From SYHX01 sp049317645 (GTDB lineage Bacteria; Bacteroidota; Bacteroidia; UBA7662), in assembly GCA_049317645.1 (NCBI GenBank), contig JBMOHV010000010.1:1-38576 (forward strand): a DNA stretch of 38,576 nt. The letters are read 5' to 3'. Under the pieces are notes generated by a model. It saw nothing but the letters and a program-made list of their open reading frames with translations, made no database searches and was not told the origin of the DNA. The translations under genes and the position numbers were made by a program. Of this stretch, positions 14,694 to 22,219 are shown one piece after another (the first letter of the stretch is position 1; the number at the start of each line of letters is the position of its first letter).

Positions 14694-15695
14694 ATGGAGA
14701 ATAGGATCAAAGTCGTATCTGGCATTCGTTCAACGGGCCGCCTTCATTTGGGCAATTACCTGGGGGCCCTCCGTCAATTTGTTGACATGCAAGCCCGTCA
14801 TGATTGTTATTTTTTTATTGCGGATTACCATGCCCTGACAACGCACCCTGAGCCTGGTCTGGCCGGTCAACGTGTACACACCGTCTTGGCGGAATACCTG
14901 GCCGCTGGCTTGGACCCGGAGCAATGCACGCTGTATGTCCAAAGTGATTTGCCCGAAACAGCCGAACTCTACCTTCTGCTGAACATGCACGCCTATGTTG
15001 GTGAATTGGAGCGCTGCACCTCCTTCAAAGACAAGGTCCGCACCCAACCCAACAATGTCAACGCGGGCCTCCTGACCTATCCTGTACTCATGGCTGCTGA
15101 TATTTTGATTCACCGCGGCCAAAAAGTTCCGGTCGGCAAAGACCAGGAGCAAAATTTGGAAATGGCTCGAAATTTTGCCCAGCGGTTCAACCACTTTTAC
15201 AAGGTGGATTGGTTTCCGGAACCCCAACCCTACCGAACCTCCCAGAGCAGCGAACTCATCAAGGTTCCCGGCCTGGATGGTAGCGGCAAAATGGGAAAAT
15301 CCGAGGGCGAAGGCAATGCTATCTTTTTGGCGGAGGATCCCGCCTCCATTCGCAAGAAAATCATGCGCGCCGTGACCGATACCGGCCCTACCCAACCCAA
15401 CAGCACGCCCGACGGGGCCGTTGCGAACCTCTACAACCTCCTGGGCCTCGTCTCGTCGCCCGATGTGGTTGAAGAGTACCGCGATGCCTATGCACGCTGC
15501 ACGGTTCGTTACGGCGATCTCAAAAAACAATTGGCCGAAGACATGGTCACCTTCCTCGCCCCTTTGAGGGAGCGTATTTTGGAATTGGAATCCCAGTACA
15601 AAAAAATCGAGGAAATTCGCCAATACGGCGCCGAAAAAGCCAAGCGATCCGCCGTTGAAACCCTCCAAAAAGTGAGGGAAATCATGGGATTTTAG
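14694..15695 (+). CDS. trpS: Tryptophanyl-tRNA synthetase
   Basis: A 333-residue class I synthetase that charges tRNA(Trp). The HIGH motif appears as HLGN in GRLHLGNYLGA (15-25), and the KMSKS motif as KMGKS (199-203). The ADYHALTTH and PVGKDQEQNLEMAR segments form the tryptophan and ATP pockets. Length is normal for bacterial TrpRS. A 345-residue open frame on the opposite strand is a shadow of this gene. The deoxynucleoside kinase gene follows after 16 nt. Confidence 0.96.
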   Translation: MENRIKVVSGIRSTGRLHLGNYLGALRQFVDMQARHDCYFFIADYHALTTHPEPGLAGQRVHTVLAEYLAAGLDPEQCTLYVQSDLPETAELYLLLNMHAYVGELERCTSFKDKVRTQPNNVNAGLLTYPVLMAADILIHRGQKVPVGKDQEQNLEMARNFAQRFNHFYKVDWFPEPQPYRTSQSSELIKVPGLDGSGKMGKSEGEGNAIFLAEDPASIRKKIMRAVTDTGPTQPNSTPDGAVANLYNLLGLVSSPDVVEEYRDAYARCTVRYGDLKKQLAEDMVTFLAPLRERILELESQYKKIEEIRQYGAEKAKRSAVETLQKVREIMGF

Positions 15696-15697
15696 GG

Positions 15698-15705
15698 TAT
15701 ATTCG
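15698..15705 (+). promoter_or_regulatory. Possible deoxynucleoside kinase promoter (TATATTCG)
   Basis: A one-mismatch TAnnTTTG box lies between the trpS stop and the kinase ATG, 6 nt before it. The kinase may equally be read from the trpS transcript. Confidence 0.25.
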
Positions 15706-15711
15706 TCGTTC

Positions 15712-16332
15712 ATGAGCAAGCACATCGCCGTTGCCGGGAATATCGGTTCCGGAAAGACCACCCTCACCGAAATGCTGGCCCGTCATTATGGCTGGGAGCC
15801 TCATTTTGAAGAGGTTGACCACAACCCATACCTCAACGACTTTTACGAGGATATGCAGCGATGGTCCTTCAACTTGCAGATCTATTTTTTGAATTCGCGG
15901 TACCGCCAAAACCAAGAGATGTCGGCCAAGGCCCATCCCACGGTTCAGGACCGGACGATTTACGAAGACGCTCATATTTTTGCGCCCAACCTGCATGCCA
16001 TGGGGCTGATGAGTACCCGTGACTTTGACAACTACGGCCGCCTCTTTGAGGCCATGAGTGCCCACCTCAAAGCCCCGGATCTTCTTATCTATTTACGTGC
16101 CTCGGTTCCCACCTTGGTTCGTCAAATCCAAAAGAGGGGTCGCGATTTCGAAGACAACATCCGCTTGGACTACCTCAAACGCTTGAACGAACGGTACGAA
16201 GCTTGGATTGAAAATTACCAGCAGGGCAAATTGCTTATCATTCCGGTGGATCAAATCAATTTTGCGGACAAGCCCGAAGATTTTGGTGAAATCATTCACA
16301 AAATCGAAACCGAATTGGGCGGCCTGTTTTAG
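15712..16332 (+). CDS. Deoxynucleoside kinase
   Basis: A 206-residue salvage kinase that phosphorylates deoxynucleosides. The P-loop is GNIGSGKTTL (near residues 9-18), FEEVDHNPYLNDFYED follows with the substrate-binding acid, and the DRTIYEDAHIF segment holds the family's catalytic and sensor residues. The basic QIQKRGRDFEDNIRLDYL region forms the lid. It matches the dAK/dGK-type family common in Bacteroidota and Firmicutes; base preference cannot be read. It converges with hppA, from which it is separated by a terminator. Confidence 0.9.
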   Translation: MSKHIAVAGNIGSGKTTLTEMLARHYGWEPHFEEVDHNPYLNDFYEDMQRWSFNLQIYFLNSRYRQNQEMSAKAHPTVQDRTIYEDAHIFAPNLHAMGLMSTRDFDNYGRLFEAMSAHLKAPDLLIYLRASVPTLVRQIQKRGRDFEDNIRLDYLKRLNERYEAWIENYQQGKLLIIPVDQINFADKPEDFGEIIHKIETELGGLF

Positions 16333-16361
16333 GCTATCAACTTTTTTTGGGGCCATTCGGT

Positions 16362-16399
16362 AAAAAAAAACGGGTCTTGCCCCATGGACAAGACCCGTT
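16362..16399 (-). terminator. Intrinsic terminator of hppA
   Basis: AACGGGTCTTG (16369-16379) and CAAGACCCGTT (16389-16399) form a perfect 11-bp stem with a 9-nt loop. On the minus strand the stem is followed by a run of U (A run 16362-16370), which places it as the terminator of hppA, 31 nt after its stop. Confidence 0.92.
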
Positions 16400-16429
16400 C
16401 ATAACAACGATCGTAACGTTACGACTTCC

Positions 16430-18754
16430 TTAGGGCGCAACCGGGGCAACCTGCTCGGCAGCAGGCACCTGCTCGGCAGGTGCTTCGACGCTTTGGACCG
16501 TTTCAACAGCGGGAGCTACGGGTGCAACAGCGGATTTGATTTTGTCCTTGTCCACCAATGCAGGAGCCATGACCAGGGCTACCACCGAAATTAGTTTTAA
16601 CAATATGTTGAGTGAAGGCCCGGAGGTGTCCTTGAAGGGATCGCCAACGGTATCACCCACGACCGCGGCTTTGTGCGGTTCGGATTTTTTGTAGTAGGTT
16701 TTGCCATTGATTTCGACGCCTTCTTCGAACATTTTCTTGGCATTATCCCAAGCACCACCGGCGTTGGATTGGAAGATAGCCATCAAAACCCCGGATACGG
16801 TCACACCTGCCAACATGCCGCCCAACGGCTCCGCACCGAAGGTGAAGCCCACCGCCACGGGAACCACCACGGCCAATAGTCCGGGCAATACCATTTCGCG
16901 GAGGGCCGCTTTGGTTGAAATCTCCACACACTTACCGTATTCGGCTACTCCATCGGCTTGATGAAAAATTGCTTGGTCTTCGGCAGACCAATCTTTGACT
17001 TCCTTGTCACCGTTGCGACGCATCGCCTCCAAGGCAGCCTTGAGGGCAGGAATCGAGTTGAACTGACGACGAACCTCTTCGATCATGGACATGGCTGCAC
17101 GTCCAACCGCGCCCATCGCCATCGCCGAGAAGACGAATGGCAACATGGCTCCGATGAACAAACAAGCTATCACATTGGCCTTGGAAATATCAATGCTGGC
17201 AATACCGGCCGTTGACATGTAGGCACCAAACAAGGCCAAGGCTGTCAAGGCCGCCGAGGCAATCGCGAAACCTTTGCCGATCGCCGCGGTCGTATTCCCT
17301 ACCGCGTCCAATTTGTCGGTACGCTGACGAACCTCTTTGGGCATTTCGCTCATTTCGGCAATACCTCCAGCGTTATCCGAGATAGGACCGTAGGCATCCA
17401 CCGCCAATTGAATGCCGGTATTGGCCAACATACCCACCGCAGCAATGGCAATGCCGTACAATCCACCAAAATGAAAGGCGCCAATAATGCTGGCTGCAAT
17501 CAAGAGAGTAGGGATGGCGGTGGACATCATGCCCACACCCAAACCAGCGATAATGTTGGTGGCAGCACCAGTCGACGATTGACGAACAATCGAAAGGACC
17601 GGCTTTTTACCAGTACCGGTATAATACTCGGTGACCAATCCTACCAAAACCCCGGCAACCAACCCGATAATGGTCGCATAGAAAATTCCCATCGCAGTGT
17701 AGTGGTTGCCAAGCTCCGGATTTTCCCAAGCGTAGAGGGGATCCTTGAACCACCATTCGGCGGGCAACATCCAAGTGATAATAAAGTAGGATGCGACGAT
17801 CATGAGTCCTGAAGAAAGAAACTCGCCCATGTTGAGGGCTTTCTGAGGATCACCCCCTTCGCGGGTCCGCACAAAAAAGGTACCCAAAATCGACATCAAA
17901 ATGCCGGTACCGGCCAAGACCAAGGGAAGAATAACACCGGATAAACCATTGAAGTTATCGGCAAATCCACCCACCATGAAAGCAGCGCCCAAAACCATGG
18001 TACCGACAATGGAACCCACGTAGGATTCAAAAAGGTCGGCGCCCATTCCGGCGACATCGCCCACGTTATCGCCCACATTGTCGGCAATGGTTGCAGGATT
18101 CAAGGGATGGTCTTCGGGGATGCCCGCCTCGACCTTGCCGACCAAATCAGCGCCGACATCGGCCGCCTTGGTATAAATACCACCGCCAACACGGGCAAAA
18201 AGAGCAATCGAAGAAGCACCGAACGAAAAGCCGGTAATTACGGTGATGACTTTGTTCACCGATGCAGGATCATTCAAGCCAAACTGACTTCCAAAAAAGA
18301 GGAAAAGAAGGCTTAAACCCAGAACGCCGAGGCCTACAACACCCATTCCCATGACCGAACCGCCCGCGAAGGCGATTTCGAGGGCCTTGGACAACCCGGT
18401 GCGGGCTGCTTGGGCGGTACGCACATTGGCCTTGGTGGCCACCTGCATACCAATGAAACCGGCCAAACCGGAACAAAGGGCACCTACAACAAAGGACAGA
18501 CCCACCATCGGATGTGATGTCTCGGCGGGGCTGGTCACGGCCAACAAAGTGGCCACACAGACCACGAAAATGGCAAGAATCTTGTATTCAGCCTTGAGGA
18601 AGGCCATAGCGCCCTCGGCGATGTGGCCAGCGATTTTGCGCATTTTGGCATCGCCCGGGTCCTGAGCGGAGACCCATGAGGATTTCCAAAAGGTGAAAAT
18701 TAATCCGGCAACCCCGCAAAGAGGCACCAGGTAAAGGATGGTTTGTGTACTCAT
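16430..18754 (-). CDS. hppA: Membrane-bound ion-pumping pyrophosphatase, K+-dependent type
   Basis: A 774-residue protein with about 16 membrane helices that couples PPi hydrolysis to ion pumping. The PPi site is DVGADLVGKVE (199-209) and DNVGDNVGD (225-233). Ala at 490 in GNTTAAIGKG marks the K+-dependent class (K+-independent enzymes have Lys). Glu243 in LFESY is at the place used by Na+-pumping enzymes, so Na+ or mixed Na+/H+ transport is likely (inference). The last 35 or so residues are an Ala/Pro/Val/Glu-rich tail (many PAxxxA runs) absent from most relatives. It has its own full promoter and terminator and is probably monocistronic. Confidence 0.95.
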   Translation of the reverse strand: MSTQTILYLVPLCGVAGLIFTFWKSSWVSAQDPGDAKMRKIAGHIAEGAMAFLKAEYKILAIFVVCVATLLAVTSPAETSHPMVGLSFVVGALCSGLAGFIGMQVATKANVRTAQAARTGLSKALEIAFAGGSVMGMGVVGLGVLGLSLLFLFFGSQFGLNDPASVNKVITVITGFSFGASSIALFARVGGGIYTKAADVGADLVGKVEAGIPEDHPLNPATIADNVGDNVGDVAGMGADLFESYVGSIVGTMVLGAAFMVGGFADNFNGLSGVILPLVLAGTGILMSILGTFFVRTREGGDPQKALNMGEFLSSGLMIVASYFIITWMLPAEWWFKDPLYAWENPELGNHYTAMGIFYATIIGLVAGVLVGLVTEYYTGTGKKPVLSIVRQSSTGAATNIIAGLGVGMMSTAIPTLLIAASIIGAFHFGGLYGIAIAAVGMLANTGIQLAVDAYGPISDNAGGIAEMSEMPKEVRQRTDKLDAVGNTTAAIGKGFAIASAALTALALFGAYMSTAGIASIDISKANVIACLFIGAMLPFVFSAMAMGAVGRAAMSMIEEVRRQFNSIPALKAALEAMRRNGDKEVKDWSAEDQAIFHQADGVAEYGKCVEISTKAALREMVLPGLLAVVVPVAVGFTFGAEPLGGMLAGVTVSGVLMAIFQSNAGGAWDNAKKMFEEGVEINGKTYYKKSEPHKAAVVGDTVGDPFKDTSGPSLNILLKLISVVALVMAPALVDKDKIKSAVAPVAPAVETVQSVEAPAEQVPAAEQVAPVAP

Positions 18755-18777
18755 ATGGATTTTTTAGAAAGCAGGCG

Positions 18778-18807
18778 CAAAGATAGGCCTGTGCCTTGAC
18801 GAATCAA
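18778..18807 (-). promoter_or_regulatory. hppA promoter (TTG, 19 nt, TATCTTTG)
   Basis: On the minus strand TTG (18805-18807), a 19-nt spacer and TATCTTTG (18778-18785) form a full Bacteroidota promoter 23 nt before the ATG. The -33 element overlaps the stop of the upstream oxidase gene (18804-18806). Confidence 0.75.
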
Positions 18808-20192
18808 GCCTCCCAAATCTTACCTGGGTTCAACAGCCCTTGGGGGTCAAAAACGGCTTTGATGCCCTTCATCAAGTGAATTTGAGCCGGATTCATCACA
18901 AGGGACAGGTAGGGCTTCTGGGACCATCCAATCCCGTGCTCACCGGAGAGGGTCCCCCCCTGTTCATGGACAAAGGCAAAAAGCTCCCGAATGGCCTTGG
19001 GAATCTCTTCCTGCCAGATTTCCTCGGGAATTTGTTCCTTGAGGATATTGATATGCAGGTTCCCATCCCCGGCATGGCCGTAACAAACCGAACGAAACCC
19101 GTAGGCCTCCCCCAAGGCTTTGACTTTGCGTACCAAGGCCGGCAAGGCCGACATGGGAACCACGGTATCTTCTTCTTTGTACACCGAATAGGCCCGGACC
19201 GCATGCCCAATTTGCCGCCGAAGGGTCCACAAGGCCTCCTTGCGGTCGGACTGGTCTGCCAAGCGGATTTCCCCCGCCCCGTGGGCTTCCAGCACCGGAC
19301 AAAGAATCTCGGCCTGTTCCATCAGCAAATCCATGCGGTCCCCGTCCAATTCGAGAAGCAATTCAGCCTGAACGTTGGAGGAGTACGGCACCTCCAGGCC
19401 TAGGTAGCTGGCCGAAAGTTGAAGGGCCTCCTTTTCCATGAATTCCACCGCCGATGGCCGAATACCGGTGGCTTGGATGGCGGCAACGGCCCTGCAGGCG
19501 CTTTCGAGGTCTGGAAAAGGGACGGAAAGGAGCAAATCTGCCTTGGGGGCGGGGATCAGTCGAAAGACCGCTTTGGTAATAACCCCCAGCGTGCCTTCGC
19601 TTCCGACCATTAATTGAGTGAGATGGTAGCCCGTGGCGTATTTGGAGACCGAGGCCCCGGTCCAAAACAAGGTACCATCCATGAGAGCAACTTCCAGGTT
19701 CAGGACATAGTCCTTGGTGGTCCCGTATTTGAACGCATGCGGACCTCCGGCCGATTCAGCCAGGTTCCCCCCGATGGTGCAGGTGCCCCGGGAGGATGGA
19801 TCGGGGGGGTAATACAAACCAAGTTCTCGAACGGCCTCCTGCATCACCTGGGTGATCACCCCCGGTTCGACGGTCACTTGTAGGTTATCGGTATCGATTT
19901 GAAGAATGCGATTAAGGCGCGCTGTGCTCAAAACCAAGCCTCCCTGGACCGGTAAAGCCCCGCCGCTGAGACCGGTACCCCCGCCTCGGCAGGTCACCGG
20001 AACCCCGTGTCGTTGGCAACAAGCCAGCACCGCTGCCACTGCTGGGGCGTTGTCCGGAAAAACCACCACCTCCGGCACAAAGACCCATTCTTCGGTCTCA
20101 TCCCGTCCGTAGGGCTCGGTTTGGGTGGTGAGAATCTGATCCAAGGAAAGTAAACCTTGGATTTCCTCCAAAAAAGCGGCTGTAATTGCCAT
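18804..20192 (-). CDS. FAD-linked oxidase, GlcD / D-lactate dehydrogenase type
   Basis: A 462-residue flavoenzyme oxidising a 2-hydroxy acid such as glycolate or D-lactate. The N-terminal FAD_binding_4 domain (about 40-220) has CRGGGTGLSGGALP, and the family C-terminal domain ends with SGEHGIGWSQKPYL, where the His is a conserved active-site residue. The start is the ATG at 20192; the open frame runs to 20393, but that stretch overlaps the divergent E2 gene. Glycolate or lactate cannot be told apart from sequence, and no GlcE/GlcF partner is in the window. hppA lies downstream on the same strand with its own promoter. Confidence 0.9.
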   Translation of the reverse strand: MAITAAFLEEIQGLLSLDQILTTQTEPYGRDETEEWVFVPEVVVFPDNAPAVAAVLACCQRHGVPVTCRGGGTGLSGGALPVQGGLVLSTARLNRILQIDTDNLQVTVEPGVITQVMQEAVRELGLYYPPDPSSRGTCTIGGNLAESAGGPHAFKYGTTKDYVLNLEVALMDGTLFWTGASVSKYATGYHLTQLMVGSEGTLGVITKAVFRLIPAPKADLLLSVPFPDLESACRAVAAIQATGIRPSAVEFMEKEALQLSASYLGLEVPYSSNVQAELLLELDGDRMDLLMEQAEILCPVLEAHGAGEIRLADQSDRKEALWTLRRQIGHAVRAYSVYKEEDTVVPMSALPALVRKVKALGEAYGFRSVCYGHAGDGNLHINILKEQIPEEIWQEEIPKAIRELFAFVHEQGGTLSGEHGIGWSQKPYLSLVMNPAQIHLMKGIKAVFDPQGLLNPGKIWEA

Positions 20193-20218
20193 GGGCCAAA
20201 AATATTGATTTAATTTTG
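20186..20218 (+). promoter_or_regulatory. pdhC promoter (TTG, 22 nt, TAATTTTG)
   Basis: TTG (20186-20188), a 22-nt spacer and TAATTTTG (20211-20218) lie 38 nt before the E2 ATG. The -33 element is inside the start of the divergent oxidase gene. Confidence 0.5.
20197..20204 (-). promoter_or_regulatory. Oxidase gene promoter, -7 box TATTTTTG
   Basis: The minus strand reads TATTTTTG, a perfect TAnnTTTG match, ending 4 nt before the ATG at 20192. A leaderless mRNA is predicted. It lies 6 bp from the divergent E2 -7 box. No -33 TTG is evident. Confidence 0.5.
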
Positions 20219-20256
20219 CGGTTCTTCCAGCAACCCGAAAATTAGACGTTCCCAAA

Positions 20257-21567
20257 ATGGCCGAGATAATACGCATGCCCAAAATGAGCGATACCATGAC
20301 CGAAGGGGTCGTTGTCGCCTGGCACAAGAAAGTAGGTGATGCCGTCAAGGTCGGGGATATCCTGGCCGAAGTCGAAACCGACAAGGCCACCATGGAACTG
20401 GAGAACTATGTCAAAGGAACCCTCCTGCACATCGGGGTTGAACAAGGCCAGGCGGTGCCGGTCGATGCCTTGATCGCCATTGTGGGTAAAGAAGGAGAAG
20501 ATGTAGCAGCTTTGTTGAGTGCAGGAGCGCCTGCAGGATCCCCGGCCGCTCCACTGGATCAGGCCGCGGCCACATCCGCCCAGCCTACGGCTACGGCCCA
20601 GACTCTAGCTACGGCTACGGCCCAGACTCCAGCTACGGCTACGGCCGAAGCCTCGCTTGAAGCCTTGGCCCCTACGGATTCGCAGCGGATCAAGGCCAGT
20701 CCTCTGGCCCGGAAATTAGCCGCCGAACAAGGCCTGGACCTGCGCCGTATTCAGGGCAGCGGAGACAACGGCCGCATTGTGCGTCGGGACCTCCAGGGTC
20801 AAGCCGCGGCGAAGGCCCCCGCAGCCGCCGAAGCGATGGCAACCCCCGATCTGAGCGCTTGGCTCAACAGACCTGCCGGTCAAGGCGAGTCTTTCACCGA
20901 CCAACCCCTCAGCCAAATGCGCAAGACCATCGCGCGCCGACTCACCGAATCCAAAAACGCAGCCCCGCATTTTTACTTGACCATGGAAATTGACATGGAC
21001 CAAGCGGTGGAAGCCAGGCAGCGACTGAACCAAAACGCGCCGGTCAAAATTTCGATCAACGATTTGGTCATTAAAGCCGCAGCCATGGCCTTGCGCCAGC
21101 ATCCCGCGGTCAACACCTCGTGGTTGGGGGATCGCATCCGTCAGAATGACCATATACACATCGGCGTTGCCATGGCCCTGCCCGAAGGCCTGGTTGTTCC
21201 CGTTCTTCGTTTTGCCGACCAAAAAAACTTGGTTCAAATCGCAACCCAAACCAAAGAATACGCCGGCAAGGCCAAAGAAAAGAAACTCCAACCCCAGGAT
21301 TGGGAAGGTAACACTTTCACGATCAGTAATTTGGGAATGTTTGGGATCGAAGCCTTTACCGCCATCATCAATCCCCCCGATGCCTGCATTCTGGCCGTAG
21401 GGGCCGTACGCGAATGCCCCGTGGTTCGGAATGGACAATTGAGCATTGGACAACGCATGACCGTGACCCTCAGCTGCGATCACCGCGTGGTGGATGGTGC
21501 CACCGGAGCCGCTTTCCTTCAGAGCCTGTCTCTGATGTTACGGGATCCGGTTTCGATGTTGTTGTAA
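20257..21567 (+). CDS. pdhC: Pyruvate dehydrogenase complex E2, dihydrolipoamide acetyltransferase
   Basis: A 436-residue E2 subunit that moves acetyl groups from E1 to CoA. The lipoyl domain (1-80) has the lipoylated Lys in ETDKATME. An Ala/Thr linker with 8-residue repeats follows (about 100-135). The E3-binding domain (about 143-180) reads IKASPLARKLAAEQG and then GSGDNGRIVRRDL. The catalytic domain ends with DHRVVDG and its active-site His. There is one lipoyl domain. The family also serves 2-oxoglutarate and branched-chain complexes; the sequence is of the pyruvate type as far as can be judged. E1 and E3 genes are not in the window. Confidence 0.92.
   Translation: MAEIIRMPKMSDTMTEGVVVAWHKKVGDAVKVGDILAEVETDKATMELENYVKGTLLHIGVEQGQAVPVDALIAIVGKEGEDVAALLSAGAPAGSPAAPLDQAAATSAQPTATAQTLATATAQTPATATAEASLEALAPTDSQRIKASPLARKLAAEQGLDLRRIQGSGDNGRIVRRDLQGQAAAKAPAAAEAMATPDLSAWLNRPAGQGESFTDQPLSQMRKTIARRLTESKNAAPHFYLTMEIDMDQAVEARQRLNQNAPVKISINDLVIKAAAMALRQHPAVNTSWLGDRIRQNDHIHIGVAMALPEGLVVPVLRFADQKNLVQIATQTKEYAGKAKEKKLQPQDWEGNTFTISNLGMFGIEAFTAIINPPDACILAVGAVRECPVVRNGQLSIGQRMTVTLSCDHRVVDGATGAAFLQSLSLMLRDPVSMLL
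20585..20650 (+). repeat. 24-bp tandem repeat in the E2 linker
   Basis: CTACGGCTACGGCCCAGACT recurs at 24-bp steps (20585, 20609, partly 20633), coding for TATAQTLA-like octapeptides. It makes the flexible linker between lipoyl and E3-binding domains. Confidence 0.8.
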
Positions 21568-21573
21568 GGAACC

Positions 21574-22146
21574 TTAACGGGATTTTTTGGGTTTGTTAAC
21601 CCGTTTTCCGCCAAGGGTTTGGAGGATATCTCCGTAGGTTGGTTGGTCGTAGATCGTTTCTAGGAAGGATCCTTGCTTGTCAAAGACATAAACCGAGGGA
21701 ACATGCATATCCCCAAAGGCTTGGTAAAAGATTCCTTCTCGATCGGCGGCTAACCATACATCCTTGCGATTCTCCAATCCAAATTCACGCATAAATTCCC
21801 AAGCCGCATCTTCATCAAAACGGGTCACCCACAACCAGGCGACTTGGGCCGGCTTTCCACTCACCTTGTAAACGAGGCGATCGGAACGCTTGCCAACAGC
21901 GTCCGCAAGGGAACGGCAATGGGAACAATCCGGATTGAAATAGGATACCACCAAGGCCCGGTCGCGGAACTGATGTCGGGTGACCACTCCACTCCGGCCA
22001 ATCAACGGGAATTCAAAAACCGGAACCTTTTCAAGTAAATCCGGGTGATCCGATACGCGATCGGACCAAAGCCACCAACCCAGCAACAAGGCCAACAGGA
22101 GGGATCCGCTGAGCAGAAGCCACCGAACCGCTAGGTTAATTTCCAT
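21574..22146 (-). CDS. Membrane-anchored thioredoxin-like (TlpA/redoxin) protein
   Basis: A 190-residue protein with one N-terminal membrane helix (about 7-27) and a thioredoxin-fold domain on the outside. The active site is the CSHC motif (C74-C77) in YFNPDCSHCRSL. The cis-Pro region appears as HVPSVYVFD. Relatives reduce or relay thiols in the envelope; the partner is unknown. It converges with pdhC with 6 bp between the stops and is divergent from prfC. A GGGGCT/AGCCCC hairpin (22165-22183) lies in its leader. Confidence 0.83.
   Translation of the reverse strand: MEINLAVRWLLLSGSLLLALLLGWWLWSDRVSDHPDLLEKVPVFEFPLIGRSGVVTRHQFRDRALVVSYFNPDCSHCRSLADAVGKRSDRLVYKVSGKPAQVAWLWVTRFDEDAAWEFMREFGLENRKDVWLAADREGIFYQAFGDMHVPSVYVFDKQGSFLETIYDQPTYGDILQTLGGKRVNKPKKSR
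21589..21607 (+). terminator. Possible weak pdhC terminator
   Basis: GGGTT-TGTT-AACCC (21589-21602) followed by GTTTT lies 22 nt after the E2 stop, inside the end of the converging thioredoxin-like gene. The T run is short, so the call is tentative. Confidence 0.3.
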
Positions 22147-22164
22147 CTTGTGTTATAGGACTAA

Positions 22165-22190
22165 GGGGCTTTGACATAGCCCCAAAATTA
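22165..22190 (-). promoter_or_regulatory. Thioredoxin-like gene promoter (TAATTTTG) and leader hairpin
   Basis: The minus strand reads TAATTTTG (22183-22190), a perfect -7 match 36 nt before the ATG. Just downstream is a 6-bp hairpin GGGGCT/AGCCCC with a 7-nt loop (22165-22183). The box overlaps the region expected for the -33 element of the divergent prfC promoter. Confidence 0.5.
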
Positions 22191-22203
22191 CAGCCCAAGG
22201 AAC

Positions 22204-22211
22204 TATCTTTG
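22204..22211 (+). promoter_or_regulatory. prfC promoter, -7 box TATCTTTG
   Basis: An exact TATCTTTG ends 8 nt before the prfC ATG at 22220, so any leader would be only a few nucleotides. The divergent -7 box is 13 bp away. Confidence 0.55.
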
Positions 22212-22219
22212 GAAGCTTT

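Noticed and set aside
14730..15767. A 345-residue open frame on the minus strand opposite trpS
   Set aside because: It covers trpS in antisense, shows no recognisable domain and has the low-complexity composition expected of a shadow frame; trpS has full family motifs.
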